From contig CAIYWC010000040.1 in assembly GCA_903929795.1 (NCBI GenBank), positions 16,425-80,424 of the forward strand: 64,000 bases of DNA, read 5' to 3'. This document shows, piece after piece, positions 1-8,820 of this stretch. Position 1 is the first letter of the stretch. Each line of letters starts with the position of its first letter. The translations under genes and the position numbers were made by a program. The stretch comes from an uncultured Myxococcales bacterium. GTDB taxonomy: Bacteria > Myxococcota_A > UBA9042. Under the pieces are notes generated by a model that was not told the DNA's origin, searched no databases, and was given only the letters and a program-made list of their open reading frames with translations.

Positions 1-1299
1 ATGCGTCTTGAGCACCGGCAGTTCGTCCAGCTCGGGCACGCGCCAGACCTCCGAACCGTTGCCCAGATAGCCGTCGGTCAGCAGCACAACCGGCGTCATG
101 TACTTCAGCGCGATGCGCGCCGCTTCGATCGTCGCGTCAAAGCAGTCGCGCGGCGACGACGCCGAGACCACGGCCAGCGGCGACTCGCCGTGGCGGCCAA
201 ACAGCGCCTGCAGCAGGTCCGACTGCTCGGTCTTGGTCGGCAGACCCGTCGACGGCCCGGCGCGCTGCACGTCCACGATGACCAGCGGCAGCTCCGTCAT
301 GACGGCGAGGTTGATGAACTCGGTCTTGAGCGAAAAGCCCGGACCTGAGGTCGACGTTGCCGCCAGCGCGCCGCCAAAGGCCGCGCCAATCGCAGAGCCG
401 ATGCCGGCAATCTCGTCTTCCGCCTGCAGCACATTGCAGAATTCCCGATTCTGCTGGAGCACTTGCATGATGTCGGTCGCCGGCGTGATCGGATAGCTGC
501 CCAGGAACAGCGGCAGATTCGCGCGGCGCGCCGCAGCCAGCAGGCCGTATGCCGTCGCCGTGTTGCCGGAAATCTGCCGGTACACGCCCGCGCCGCGCGG
601 TGTCACCTTGGCGCGCGTCGCGTACGTGCGCTCGACCAGCTTGCCGTCCTTGCCATACTGCAGCCCGGCCTCAAACGCCCGCTGGTTGGCCTCCAGCACG
701 TCCGGCTTGTTGCCGAATTTCTTGATGATCCAGCGCTGCGTCTGCTTGACGTCGCGGTTGAAGAGCCAATAGCTCAGGCCCAGCGCGAAGAAGTTCTTGC
801 AGCGGTCGACCTGCTTGGCCGACAGCCCGGCGGCGCCCAGCGCTTCCTGCGTGGCCTTGACCATGGGCACGCGCAGCACGCGGAAGTTGGCGAGCTCGTC
901 GGTCGTCAGCGGGTCCGCGGTGTAGCCGGCTTTCTCCACGTTGCGGGCGATGAACGCGTCCTCGTTGAGGATGATGGTCGCGCCGCGCTTGAGAAACGGC
1001 ATGTTGGCGCGCAACGCCGCGGGGTTCATCGCGACGAGGAAGTCCAAGCTGTCGCCCGGCGTGAAGACGTCGCTCGTGCCAAAGCACACCTGGTAGCCGG
1101 AGACGCCGCCGATGGTGCCGGCGGGCGCGCGGATCTCAGACGGATAGTCCGGCAGCGTCGCGACGTCATCGCCCATCAGCGCGGAAGTACTGGTAAATTG
1201 GTCGCCAACCAGCTGCATGCCGTCGCCGGAGTCGCCGGCAAAGCGGATGACGACGGTGTCGACTTCTTCAATGGTGTGGACGAACTGCTGCGGTATCAT
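1..1299 (-). CDS. korA: 2-oxoacid:ferredoxin oxidoreductase, fused gamma-alpha subunit (KorA-like), C-terminus cut by window edge
   Basis: Reading from ATG at 1299, preceded by GGAGGA, gives 433 codons with no stop before the window edge; relatives run to about 600 residues, so roughly the last quarter is missing. Residues about 15-195 form the gamma (CoA/reductase) domain with the glycine-rich AGDSGDGMQ motif. The alpha pyrimidine-binding domain starts near residue 245 and carries YPITPATD at 270-276. By family knowledge the enzyme, with a KorB partner, oxidatively decarboxylates 2-oxoglutarate (or a related 2-oxoacid) to the acyl-CoA and passes electrons to ferredoxin in the cytoplasm. KorB would be expected beyond the left edge. 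The substrate is inferred from the fused gamma-alpha architecture; a 2-oxoisovalerate enzyme is not excluded. Confidence 0.9.
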   Translation of the reverse strand, partial: MIPQQFVHTIEEVDTVVIRFAGDSGDGMQLVGDQFTSTSALMGDDVATLPDYPSEIRAPAGTIGGVSGYQVCFGTSDVFTPGDSLDFLVAMNPAALRANMPFLKRGATIILNEDAFIARNVEKAGYTADPLTTDELANFRVLRVPMVKATQEALGAAGLSAKQVDRCKNFFALGLSYWLFNRDVKQTQRWIIKKFGNKPDVLEANQRAFEAGLQYGKDGKLVERTYATRAKVTPRGAGVYRQISGNTATAYGLLAAARRANLPLFLGSYPITPATDIMQVLQQNREFCNVLQAEDEIAGIGSAIGAAFGGALAATSTSGPGFSLKTEFINLAVMTELPLVIVDVQRAGPSTGLPTKTEQSDLLQALFGRHGESPLAVVSASSPRDCFDATIEAARIALKYMTPVVLLTDGYLGNGSEVWRVPELDELPVLKTH

Positions 1300-1390
1300 G
1301 GGGGGTCCTCCAGCGTGCCTGACTGCCATCCGCTGGCGGTCATTTACAGGGCGAATCAGGCGCCCGATCGCGTCCAAGGTCAATGGCGTC

Positions 1391-1438
1391 TGTCACAGGC
1401 GTGTCTAGCGAAGGCCGCCCATTGTCACGGGTTTGTCA
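1391..1438. promoter_or_regulatory. Direct-repeat TGTCA boxes upstream of korA
   Basis: On the plus strand TGTCA-type half-sites start at 1391, 1402 (TGTCT), 1423 and 1434: two pairs, each 11 bp apart. The second pair reads TTGTCACGGGTTTGTCA and is almost identical to boxes at 2212 and 50420. It lies about 123 bp before the korA start. A response-regulator-type (PhoB/OmpR-like) site is an inference from the 11-bp direct-repeat spacing. No convincing korA -35/-10 pair was found. Confidence 0.5.
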
Positions 1439-1587
1439 GGCGCGCCGCGGCCGATCACGCGTGCGCGGCCGAGCCCAGGCGGATGCTGCGCGCCAGCTGT
1501 GCAGAATAGCGGCGTAAATCGGTCCGGATTGGCTGCAAACGGTCGCGGGCGGCTCTGGCGGATGAACGGGCGCGATCAGCGGGGCGC

Positions 1588-2112
1588 CTACAGCTTGGGC
1601 GTGTCGACTTCGTCCACCGCGCGATCCGGCTCGTCATCGCCCGGGACGCGCGCCAGCAGATCCGCCACGAGGCGCTGGTGCGCCATCTCCTCCGTGCGCA
1701 GCTCAAGAAACAGCTGCCGCACCGCCCCATCCTTGACATGCAGCAAGGCTTCATCAAAGAAATCATAGGCCTTGCGTTCGGCCGCCAGCGCGATCTCCAG
1801 CGCCTGGCGCGTGCTCATGTAGTTGCGCGGCTGGTTGGTCTCCGGTGCCTCCACGTCGACGATCGCGTCCGCATCGACCCGCGATGGCGCGTCGGCGAAC
1901 AGCGCGCGGCGCCGCTGCGCGAGGTCGTCGCGGTGCTTTTGTTCGTTGACGACCATCGAGTCAAAGAACGTCGCTGCGTCACCCTCATAGCGCTTGCCGA
2001 CGAGCTCCGAGAAATCCGCGTAGCGCTGGCGCGCCTCTTCCTCAATCAAGATGGCATAATCCAACGCATCCTGCAGGTTTAGGCGGGCGAAATCGATGGC
2101 GGCGAACGGCAT
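1588..2112 (-). CDS. Rubrerythrin-like ferritin-fold diiron protein without rubredoxin domain
   Basis: 174 residues starting at ATG 2112 behind AGGAG. It forms two ferritin-like helical pairs. The carboxylate ligand pattern is visible: EEEAR near residue 25, NEQKH near 57, and a second set around ERKAYDF and RTEEMAHQ. The rubredoxin CxxC module of classical rubrerythrin is absent, so this is an 'erythrin'-type protein. The likely role, from the family, is peroxide or oxygen detoxification, protecting Fe-S enzymes. It lies between korA and divergent nifJ, both oxygen-sensitive ferredoxin enzymes, which fits that role. Ferritin-like iron handling is an alternative. Confidence 0.8.
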   Translation of the reverse strand: MPFAAIDFARLNLQDALDYAILIEEEARQRYADFSELVGKRYEGDAATFFDSMVVNEQKHRDDLAQRRRALFADAPSRVDADAIVDVEAPETNQPRNYMSTRQALEIALAAERKAYDFFDEALLHVKDGAVRQLFLELRTEEMAHQRLVADLLARVPGDDEPDRAVDEVDTPKL

Positions 2113-2164
2113 GGCACACTCCTGATGTTCCGCGGCGAAGCACTGCCTGCGCCGGGCGGGCGCG

Positions 2165-2194
2165 AGACTACCAGACCCACCGCTTGGGAATCCA
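2165..2194 (-). promoter_or_regulatory. Putative promoter of the rubrerythrin-like gene
   Basis: On the minus strand TGGATT (2194-2189), an 18-bp spacer and TAGTCT (2170-2165) precede the start at 2112. The match is moderate. The TGTCACGG box lies 18 bp upstream of the -35. Confidence 0.4.
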
Positions 2195-2211
2195 CGCGTC
2201 GGGGCTGAAAA

Positions 2212-2265
2212 TTGTCACGGGCTTGTCGCGGCGCGGCTGGCCCGGCGTCTGTCACAATCCTGCCA
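2212..2265. promoter_or_regulatory. Direct-repeat TGTCA boxes between the rubrerythrin-like gene and nifJ
   Basis: Plus-strand half-sites start at 2213 (TGTCA), 2224 (TGTCG), 2250 (TGTCA) and 2261 (TGCCA), again as two pairs with 11-bp spacing. The first pair, TTGTCACGGGCTTGTC, differs from the korA box at one position over 16 bases. The site is shared by two divergent genes. The binding protein is unknown. Confidence 0.5.
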
Positions 2266-2329
2266 CACGCGCGGTGTACGGGCTGGACATTGCGCGGCAC
2301 AATCGGCCACGCGAAAGCCTGGAGGCCGC

Positions 2330-5300
2330 ATGCACAAGCCCAAATTCATCACAGTCGACGGCAACGAAGCGACAGCGCTTGTTGCCCACAAGCTCAACGA
2401 AATCATTGTTATTTACCCCATCACGCCGTCGTCGACGATGGGCGAATTGTGCGACGAATGGAGCGCGAATGGCCGGCAGAATCTCTGGGGCGCCGTCCCG
2501 GAAGTGACTGAAATGCAATCGGAAGGCGGCGCCGCCGGCGCAGTTCACGGCGCGCTGCAGGTCGGCGTGCTGGCGACGACGTTCACCGCATCCCAGGGCT
2601 TGCTGCTCATGATTCCGAACATGTACAAAATCGCCGGCGAGCTCACGCCTTTTTGCATGCACGTCGCCGCGCGCACGCTGGCAACCCACGCTTTGTCCAT
2701 TTTTGGCGACCATTCGGACGTCATGGCCTGCCGGCAGACCGGCTTTGCCCTGCTGGCGTCCGGATCTGTGCAGGAAGCCCATGATTTCGCGGCGATCGGC
2801 CAAGCGGCGACCCTGCGTTCGCGCGTGCCGTTCCTGCATTTCTTTGACGGCTTTCGCACCTCGCACGAGGTCGCCAAGATTGCCGCGCTGAACGACGACG
2901 ACCTGCGGTCGCTGATGGACGCGGACTGCATCGCCGCCCACCGCGCGCGCGCGCTGACGCCCGATCACCCGAGCGTGCGCGGAACCGCTCAGAATCCCGA
3001 TGCTTTTTTCCAAGCTCGCGAAGCCGGGAACCGCTTCATGTTCGACTGTCCGCAGGTCGTGCGCGACGTGATGGCGGAGTTCGCCGCGCGTACGGGTCGC
3101 GCGTACCAGCCGTTCGACTATTTTGGCCATCCGGAGGCGGAAAACCTCATTGTGATCATGGGCTCAGGCGCGGAGACCGTGCGCGAGACGGTCAATTTCT
3201 TGGTGGCGCGCGGCCAGAAGCTGGGCGTGGTGCAAGTGCGCCTGTACCGGCCCTTTTGCGTGGCGGAATTCGCCAAGGTGCTGCCCGCAACGACGCGGCG
3301 AATCGCGGTGCTGGACCGCACCAAGGAGCCGGGCGCGCCGGGCGAACCGCTGTACCTGGACGTCGTGGCGGCGTTGGCGGCGATGCGGCGCGACGGCGAC
3401 GGGCTGCTGGGCGAGCCACACGTGGTCGGCGGGCGCTACGGGCTGTCGTCCAAAGAATTCACGCCGGCGATGGTGGATGCGATCTTTCGCGAGTTGCAAA
3501 AACCCAAGCCTCGTCATGGCTTTACGGTCGGCATCGTCGATGACGTGACGTTCCTTTCGCTGGCCGTCGACGCCAATTTCTCAATCGAAGCCGAGGACGT
3601 CGTCGGCGCGGTCTTCTTTGGCCTCGGCGCGGACGGCACCGTGGGTGCCAACAAGAACTCCATCAAGATCATCGGCGAAGAGACCAGCCACTACGCGCAG
3701 GGATATTTTGTCTATGATTCCAAGAAGTCCGGCGCGATCACGATCTCGCATCTGCGCTTTGGCCCCCGACCGATCCGCGCGCCGTATCTGGTCAAGCAGG
3801 CGCACTTCGTGGCGTGCCACCACATGACGTTCCTCGACAAGTACGACGTGCTCGGTTACGCGGCGCAAGGCGGCGTTTTTCTGCTGAATTCCGCATTCAG
3901 CGCCGCAGAGATCTGGCACAACCTATCGGCGGAAGTGCAGCAGGAACTGATCGATAAGCGCCTGACTTTCTACGTGATTGATGCCCACAAGGTCGCGCAG
4001 GAAACCGGCATGGGCGGCCGCATCAACACCATCATGCAGACCTGCTTTTTTGCCATCTCGGGCGTGCTGCCGCGCGACGAGGCGATCGCGCACATCAAGC
4101 ATTCCATTGAGAAAAGCTACAAAAAGAAGGGCGCGGACGTGGTGAAGAAGAATTTTGCCGCGGTCGACCACACGCTCAAGCACTTGGAGACGGTGCACGT
4201 GCCGGGTCTGGCGACTTCGCCGCGCCATCTGCCGCCGGTCGTGGACAGCCACGCGCCGGATTTTGTCCAGCGCGTGACCGCAGTGATGATGGCCGACAAG
4301 GGCGACGCACTGCCGGTCAGCGCGTTCCCGATTGACGGCGTCTGGCCGATGGGCACGGCAAAGTGGGAAAAGCGCAATATCGCTTTGGAAATTCCCGTTT
4401 GGCACATGGACCTGTGCATCCAGTGCAACAAATGCGCGCTCGTGTGCCCGCACGCGGCGATCCGCGCCAAGGTTTTTGACCCCCGCTTCGCCGTGGACGC
4501 GCCGCCGACCTTCAAGGCGATGGACTACCGCGGCCTGGAATTCCGCGGCGACAAATACACGATTCAGGTCGCGCCGGAGGACTGCACGGGCTGCGAACTG
4601 TGCGTGCACATGTGTCCGGCGGTGGACAAGAAAGACGGCCGCAAGGCGCTGGAGATGGCGCCACAGCCGGAGCTGCGCGCAGCGGAACACCTGAATTTTC
4701 AGCATTTTCTGGCGATTCCCGAGCCGGATCGGCTCAAGGTGAAGATCGACGTGAAGGGCTCGCAGTTCCTGCAGCCGCTGTTCGAATTCTCCGGCGCGTG
4801 TTCCGGCTGCGGCGAGACGCCGTATGTCAAGCTGCTGACTCAGCTTTTTGGCGATCGGCTGCTAATTGCCAACGCCACGGGCTGCTCGTCGATCTTTGGC
4901 GGCAACCTGCCGACCACGCCGTACACGACCAACGCGGCGGGTCTGGGGCCGGCGTGGGCGAATTCACTGTTTGAGGATAACGCCGAGTTTGGCCTGGGCT
5001 TTCGGCTGGCGGTCGACCAGCACGCGCTGCACGCCAAGGCGCTGGTGCAGGAGCTGATTGCGGCGGTGGATGCGCCGCTGGCGCACGGGCTGCTGACCGC
5101 GGACCAGTCGACCGAGCAGGGCCTTGCGGACCAGCGCGCGCGCGTGGCGACGTTGAAGGCGCAGCTGCTGGCGCACGAGACGAAACACAGCCGCCGGTTG
5201 TGGCAAATCGCTGATTTTCTTGTGAAAAAGAGCGTGTGGATCGTCGGCGGCGACGGCTGGGCGTATGACATCGGCTACGGCGGCCTGGACCACGTGCTGG

Positions 5301-5881
5301 CGTCCGGGCGCGACGTCAACGTGCTCGTGCTGGACACCGAGGTGTATTCCAACACCGGCGGTCAGGCGTCCAAGGCGACGCCAATGGGCGCGGCGGCGCG
5401 GTTTGCGACGGCCGGCAAGGCGCTGGCCAAGAAGGATTTGGGCCTGATGGCCATGAGTTACGGCCACGTGTACGTGGCGCGGGTCGCGCTGGGCGCCAAG
5501 GACGCCCACACGGTGCGGGTGATGCAGGAGGCGGAGTCGTATCCCGGGCCGTCGCTGGTCATCGCCTACAGCCACTGCATCGCGCACGGCTACGACCTGA
5601 GCGACGCGCTGGAACATCAGGAAACGGCAGTGCAATCGGCCTATTGGCCGCTGTACCGGTTTGACCCGCGGCGGCAAACGGCGGGCGAGAACCCGCTCAG
5701 GCTCGACTCGCCGCCGCCCAAGAAGACGCTCATGGAGTTCGTCAGCCAGGAGAACCGCTTCAAGCAGACGGAAGTGCGTGATCCCGAACACTTTCACGAG
5801 ATGATGGAGCAAGCGCAGCACGCGCTGAACCGGCGGTACGCGCTCTACGAGCACCTGAGCAAGCTGGTGCTGACGGAGTAG
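2330..5881 (+). CDS. nifJ: Pyruvate:ferredoxin (flavodoxin) oxidoreductase
   Basis: 1183 residues, the normal length of a single-chain PFOR, from ATG 2330 behind GGAGG. Domain order is complete. The alpha pyrimidine domain has YPITPSSTMGE at about 29-39. The CoA/gamma region is around 420-620. A two-[4Fe-4S] ferredoxin domain has CIQCNKCALVCP near 696 and CTGCELCVHMCP near 752. The TPP-binding beta domain has CSGCGE near 825, GDGWAYDIG near 973 and YSNTGGQ near 1006. It converts pyruvate and CoA to acetyl-CoA and CO2 and reduces ferredoxin or flavodoxin in the cytosol. It is divergent from the rubrerythrin-like gene and followed by a hairpin-T-tract terminator. The TGTCA boxes upstream suggest co-regulation with that gene. 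Confidence 0.97.
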   Translation: MHKPKFITVDGNEATALVAHKLNEIIVIYPITPSSTMGELCDEWSANGRQNLWGAVPEVTEMQSEGGAAGAVHGALQVGVLATTFTASQGLLLMIPNMYKIAGELTPFCMHVAARTLATHALSIFGDHSDVMACRQTGFALLASGSVQEAHDFAAIGQAATLRSRVPFLHFFDGFRTSHEVAKIAALNDDDLRSLMDADCIAAHRARALTPDHPSVRGTAQNPDAFFQAREAGNRFMFDCPQVVRDVMAEFAARTGRAYQPFDYFGHPEAENLIVIMGSGAETVRETVNFLVARGQKLGVVQVRLYRPFCVAEFAKVLPATTRRIAVLDRTKEPGAPGEPLYLDVVAALAAMRRDGDGLLGEPHVVGGRYGLSSKEFTPAMVDAIFRELQKPKPRHGFTVGIVDDVTFLSLAVDANFSIEAEDVVGAVFFGLGADGTVGANKNSIKIIGEETSHYAQGYFVYDSKKSGAITISHLRFGPRPIRAPYLVKQAHFVACHHMTFLDKYDVLGYAAQGGVFLLNSAFSAAEIWHNLSAEVQQELIDKRLTFYVIDAHKVAQETGMGGRINTIMQTCFFAISGVLPRDEAIAHIKHSIEKSYKKKGADVVKKNFAAVDHTLKHLETVHVPGLATSPRHLPPVVDSHAPDFVQRVTAVMMADKGDALPVSAFPIDGVWPMGTAKWEKRNIALEIPVWHMDLCIQCNKCALVCPHAAIRAKVFDPRFAVDAPPTFKAMDYRGLEFRGDKYTIQVAPEDCTGCELCVHMCPAVDKKDGRKALEMAPQPELRAAEHLNFQHFLAIPEPDRLKVKIDVKGSQFLQPLFEFSGACSGCGETPYVKLLTQLFGDRLLIANATGCSSIFGGNLPTTPYTTNAAGLGPAWANSLFEDNAEFGLGFRLAVDQHALHAKALVQELIAAVDAPLAHGLLTADQSTEQGLADQRARVATLKAQLLAHETKHSRRLWQIADFLVKKSVWIVGGDGWAYDIGYGGLDHVLASGRDVNVLVLDTEVYSNTGGQASKATPMGAAARFATAGKALAKKDLGLMAMSYGHVYVARVALGAKDAHTVRVMQEAESYPGPSLVIAYSHCIAHGYDLSDALEHQETAVQSAYWPLYRFDPRRQTAGENPLRLDSPPPKKTLMEFVSQENRFKQTEVRDPEHFHEMMEQAQHALNRRYALYEHLSKLVLTE

Positions 5882-5908
5882 CTGCGCGGGCCGACGCGCA
5901 CGGTGAAG

Positions 5909-5931
5909 TGGCGGCTCGTGCGCCATTTTTT
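5909..5931 (+). terminator. Rho-independent terminator of nifJ
   Basis: TGGCG, a 7-nt loop and CGCCA are followed directly by six T, 28 bases after the nifJ stop. Confidence 0.65.
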
Positions 5932-6005
5932 GGGGCTACGGCGGCGTCAGCCAGCAGGACTGCGAGCCCACCGACCGCGATAACCGCTGAACCAAGCCGG
6001 TGTGT

Positions 6006-8666
6006 TCAGTTCGTGACAGGCAAGCACTGTCCCGCCACGCCGCAGCTGTAGGCCACCGGCGAGCTGAGGATCGTGTTGCACGGCTGGCCGCTGCTCAGGA
6101 TGATCCAGCCGTACTGGCTGGGCACCTTGCCGGCGCAGACGCGGCAGGAGTCGTTGCCGGTCGTGCCGGCGTACGCGCCGTCGGCGATGCACTGGCCGCC
6201 GATCAGGCACGTGGCAGGGGCCAAGTTGTGCTGGCAGATTCCGCTGCTGCAGACGTCCGTGGTGCAGCTGATGCCGTCGCTGCAGTCGCCGTCGGCAGCG
6301 CAGTCCGGCACGTGCTGGACGGTGACCTGGACCACGATTTGGCACGAGTTGCCCGGCTCGCCGGCGATGGCCGGCAGGTCGTACAGTGTCGCGGTCGCCG
6401 TGCCAGTGCCCTTGCCCGCGCCATACGTGACGATGCTGGTTTCCACGGAAGTGACGCCGTAGTTCGCGTCGACGCTGACGGAGCAGCTGGCCTCCACGTT
6501 GCTGACAATCGTGCCGATCTGCGTCGTCGTGCCGCCGGGCGCGTAGTCGCAGCCTCCAACGAAATTCTGTGGATGCGCGCTGCCGGTCTTTGTGTAGCCG
6601 ACATTGGCGCGCGGTTCTACGAGCTGAATCAAGGCGTTGCATGTCGTCGACACGGTCTTGGTCGTCACGGTCCAGTTGCCACCCGCGTAGAACGCCGGCT
6701 TGGACGAGGCGTCGCAGGTCGGCAGCGTGCACGTCTTGCCGTTGGCGAGCGGCGCGATCGGCGGCCAGGGGTCGACGCACTTGCCGCTGGCGCAGGTTCC
6801 AGCGGTGCCGCAGGAGAACGACTCGTTGGCGTTGGTCCAGCCGTTGTTGCTGGTCGCGGACGTGCAGGCGAGGCAGGCGTTGGCGCCGTTCGTGTCGCCG
6901 TCGGCGTGACAGATGCCGTCGATGAAGCAGCTGCCGGTCACAACCTCGTGCGTGCACGCGTGGCTCGTCGGGTCGCAGGCGTCCGTCGTGCAGGCCTTGC
7001 CGTCGTCGCATTGGCCGTTGTTCAGGCATTGCGGGACCACGCCGGCGCAGACGCCCGCGGTGCACGTGTCGCCGATCGTGCTGGCGTTGCCGTCGTTGCA
7101 CGAAGTGCCGGACAGCTTGGCGTTGCTGCAGCCGCTGGTCGGGTCGCAGGAGTCAGCCGTGCACGCGTTGCCGTCGTCGCACTTGGCGCCGGAAATGTCG
7201 CTGTGGCTGCAGGCCAAAAGCGCCGAGTTGCCCGCGGTCGGATCGCAGATATCGCTGGTGCAGACGTTGCTGTCGGCGCACGGTGTGCCGACGGTGCCGG
7301 TGCAGGTCGTGACGTCGCAGGCGTCGTTCACTGTGCAGAAGTTATTGTCATCACAAGCGATAGTTCCCGCCGCGGCGTGCTGGCAGCCCGACTTGCCGGC
7401 GCAGCTGTCCGTCGTACATGGATTGCCGTCGTCGCACGCGCTGTTGGTGGCTGTGCCCGCGCACGCGCCGCCCGCGCACGCGTCGCCGGTGGTGCAGGTC
7501 ACGCCGTCGTCGCAGCTCACCGCGTTGTTCGTGGTCGTGCAAGCGCCGGCGAGGTTGCAGCCGTCGTCCGTGCACGGATTGCCGTCGTTGCAGGCTTTCG
7601 CCGTGCCCGTGCAGGTGCCGGTGCCGCAGTTGTCGTTCTCCGTGCAGGCGTTGTTGTCGTCGCACGTCACGCTCGCCGGCAGCGCGACTGACGTGCAACC
7701 CTTGGTCTTGTTGCAGGAATCGGTCGTGCACGCGTTGCCATCGTCGCACGAGACGCTGGTGTTGCTGCAGAACATGTTCGTGCACTTGTCGGTGGTGCAC
7801 GCGCTGTTGTCGTTGCAATCGCTGTCCGCGGCGCAATCGGGCGCGCTAAAGCCACTGCACGCACTCAGCGCTTTGCCACAGTTCTGCGCGGCGCACGAGA
7901 TACACGCCGGATCGGTGACGGTGGCGCTGACAAAGTTCGAGCAGCTCGACGCGCAGGCGGTCGACACGCAAACCGACAAGTCGCCAAAGCAATCTGCGCA
8001 TTGCGATGCCATCGGGTACGCTTGGGCGATGCATGTGGCCATGCACGCTTTGTCCAGCGTGTTCGTGATGGGCGCGCCGGCCGGCTTGCACGCACCCGTA
8101 CCGCAAGTGCCCAGGGCTGTGACAAAAGCCATGTTCGTTGTCGAATCCCATTCCGCTTTGCTGCAATTGGTCGCGGAGGCGGCGTCACCGGTGACGTCGC
8201 CGCTCGCGTCGACGCTGGCGTCCACGCTCGTGTCCGGGCCGGTGTCGTCGACAGTGTCCGTGCAAGTGCCGGTGCCGGCGCAGGTGCCTTTCTTGCAGTA
8301 GTCATTTTGCGTGCACGGGTCGCCGTCGTCGCACGGCCCGGCGTTTTGCGGGTTGCTGCACACGCCGTTCAGGCAAATGTTGTCGGTACACGGGTCGTTG
8401 TCGTTGCAGTCCGAGTTGGAGGTGCACTGCGGCGTCACTTCCGGGCCAGTATCGATCGCGATGTCGGTCTTCGACGCGATGTCCTGCGTGTCCAAGCCAA
8501 CGTCCGCCTTTGCGTCCGAGCCGGTCACCGCATCCTCCTTGCCCACGTCGGCCACCGCGTCATCGGCAGGCTGGCTCGCCGGGGTCGTGCCACCGCACGC
8601 GACTGCAGCCAGCGCCAGACAACTGAGAACGAACCGTTTATCAAGCAAAATCAAGACAGTATTCAT
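6006..8666 (-). CDS. Secreted lipoprotein made of Cys/Asp-rich 'CDDGN-CTTDSC' repeats
   Basis: 886 residues when started at ATG 8666; an in-frame extension to 8792 is rejected because the promoter lies inside it. The N-terminus MNTVLILLDKRF, a hydrophobic stretch and AAVAC form a lipoprotein signal. A low-complexity Asp/Ala/Thr linker follows. About 15 disulphide-type units (pattern CxDGxxCTxDxC) run through the centre, then a roughly 150-residue beta-rich region, then one more unit and a final Cys-rich stretch. Such repeats occur in surface proteins of Myxococcota and resemble slime-mould repeats. The Asp-rich loops may bind calcium (inference). No catalytic motif is visible; adhesion or envelope structure is the likely role. 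Confidence 0.8.
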   Translation of the reverse strand: MNTVLILLDKRFVLSCLALAAVACGGTTPASQPADDAVADVGKEDAVTGSDAKADVGLDTQDIASKTDIAIDTGPEVTPQCTSNSDCNDNDPCTDNICLNGVCSNPQNAGPCDDGDPCTQNDYCKKGTCAGTGTCTDTVDDTGPDTSVDASVDASGDVTGDAASATNCSKAEWDSTTNMAFVTALGTCGTGACKPAGAPITNTLDKACMATCIAQAYPMASQCADCFGDLSVCVSTACASSCSNFVSATVTDPACISCAAQNCGKALSACSGFSAPDCAADSDCNDNSACTTDKCTNMFCSNTSVSCDDGNACTTDSCNKTKGCTSVALPASVTCDDNNACTENDNCGTGTCTGTAKACNDGNPCTDDGCNLAGACTTTNNAVSCDDGVTCTTGDACAGGACAGTATNSACDDGNPCTTDSCAGKSGCQHAAAGTIACDDNNFCTVNDACDVTTCTGTVGTPCADSNVCTSDICDPTAGNSALLACSHSDISGAKCDDGNACTADSCDPTSGCSNAKLSGTSCNDGNASTIGDTCTAGVCAGVVPQCLNNGQCDDGKACTTDACDPTSHACTHEVVTGSCFIDGICHADGDTNGANACLACTSATSNNGWTNANESFSCGTAGTCASGKCVDPWPPIAPLANGKTCTLPTCDASSKPAFYAGGNWTVTTKTVSTTCNALIQLVEPRANVGYTKTGSAHPQNFVGGCDYAPGGTTTQIGTIVSNVEASCSVSVDANYGVTSVETSIVTYGAGKGTGTATATLYDLPAIAGEPGNSCQIVVQVTVQHVPDCAADGDCSDGISCTTDVCSSGICQHNLAPATCLIGGQCIADGAYAGTTGNDSCRVCAGKVPSQYGWIILSSGQPCNTILSSPVAYSCGVAGQCLPVTN

Positions 8667-8741
8667 CACAACCCCGTTCAATGGTCCGGTCACAGAAGGA
8701 TGCCCGCGGCGCAAACGCTGACACTTGCCAGAGCGCGAGGG

Positions 8742-8770
8742 ATCATACGGGCGGCATCGGCGATGCGCAA
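8742..8770 (-). promoter_or_regulatory. Promoter of the Cys-rich lipoprotein gene
   Basis: Minus strand: TTGCGC (8770-8765), a 17-bp spacer and TATGAT (8747-8742). The transcript would start near 8735, which supports ATG 8666 as the start. Confidence 0.6.
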
Positions 8771-8820
8771 CTTGATGGCGACCAGCCCGCACGCAGCGCT
8801 TCTGGGGCCGTTGCCGTCGG

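Noticed and set aside
6000..7691. A long plus-strand open frame opposite the Cys-rich lipoprotein (563 codons)
   Set aside because: It is Val/Ala/Arg-rich with no domain pattern; the minus strand encodes a coherent repeat protein with signal, lipobox and promoter.
6900..7850. Short-period DNA repeats resembling a repeat array
   Set aside because: The period follows the protein repeat CDDGN-CTTDSC and units vary in sequence; there are no constant repeats with unique spacers, so it is not CRISPR.
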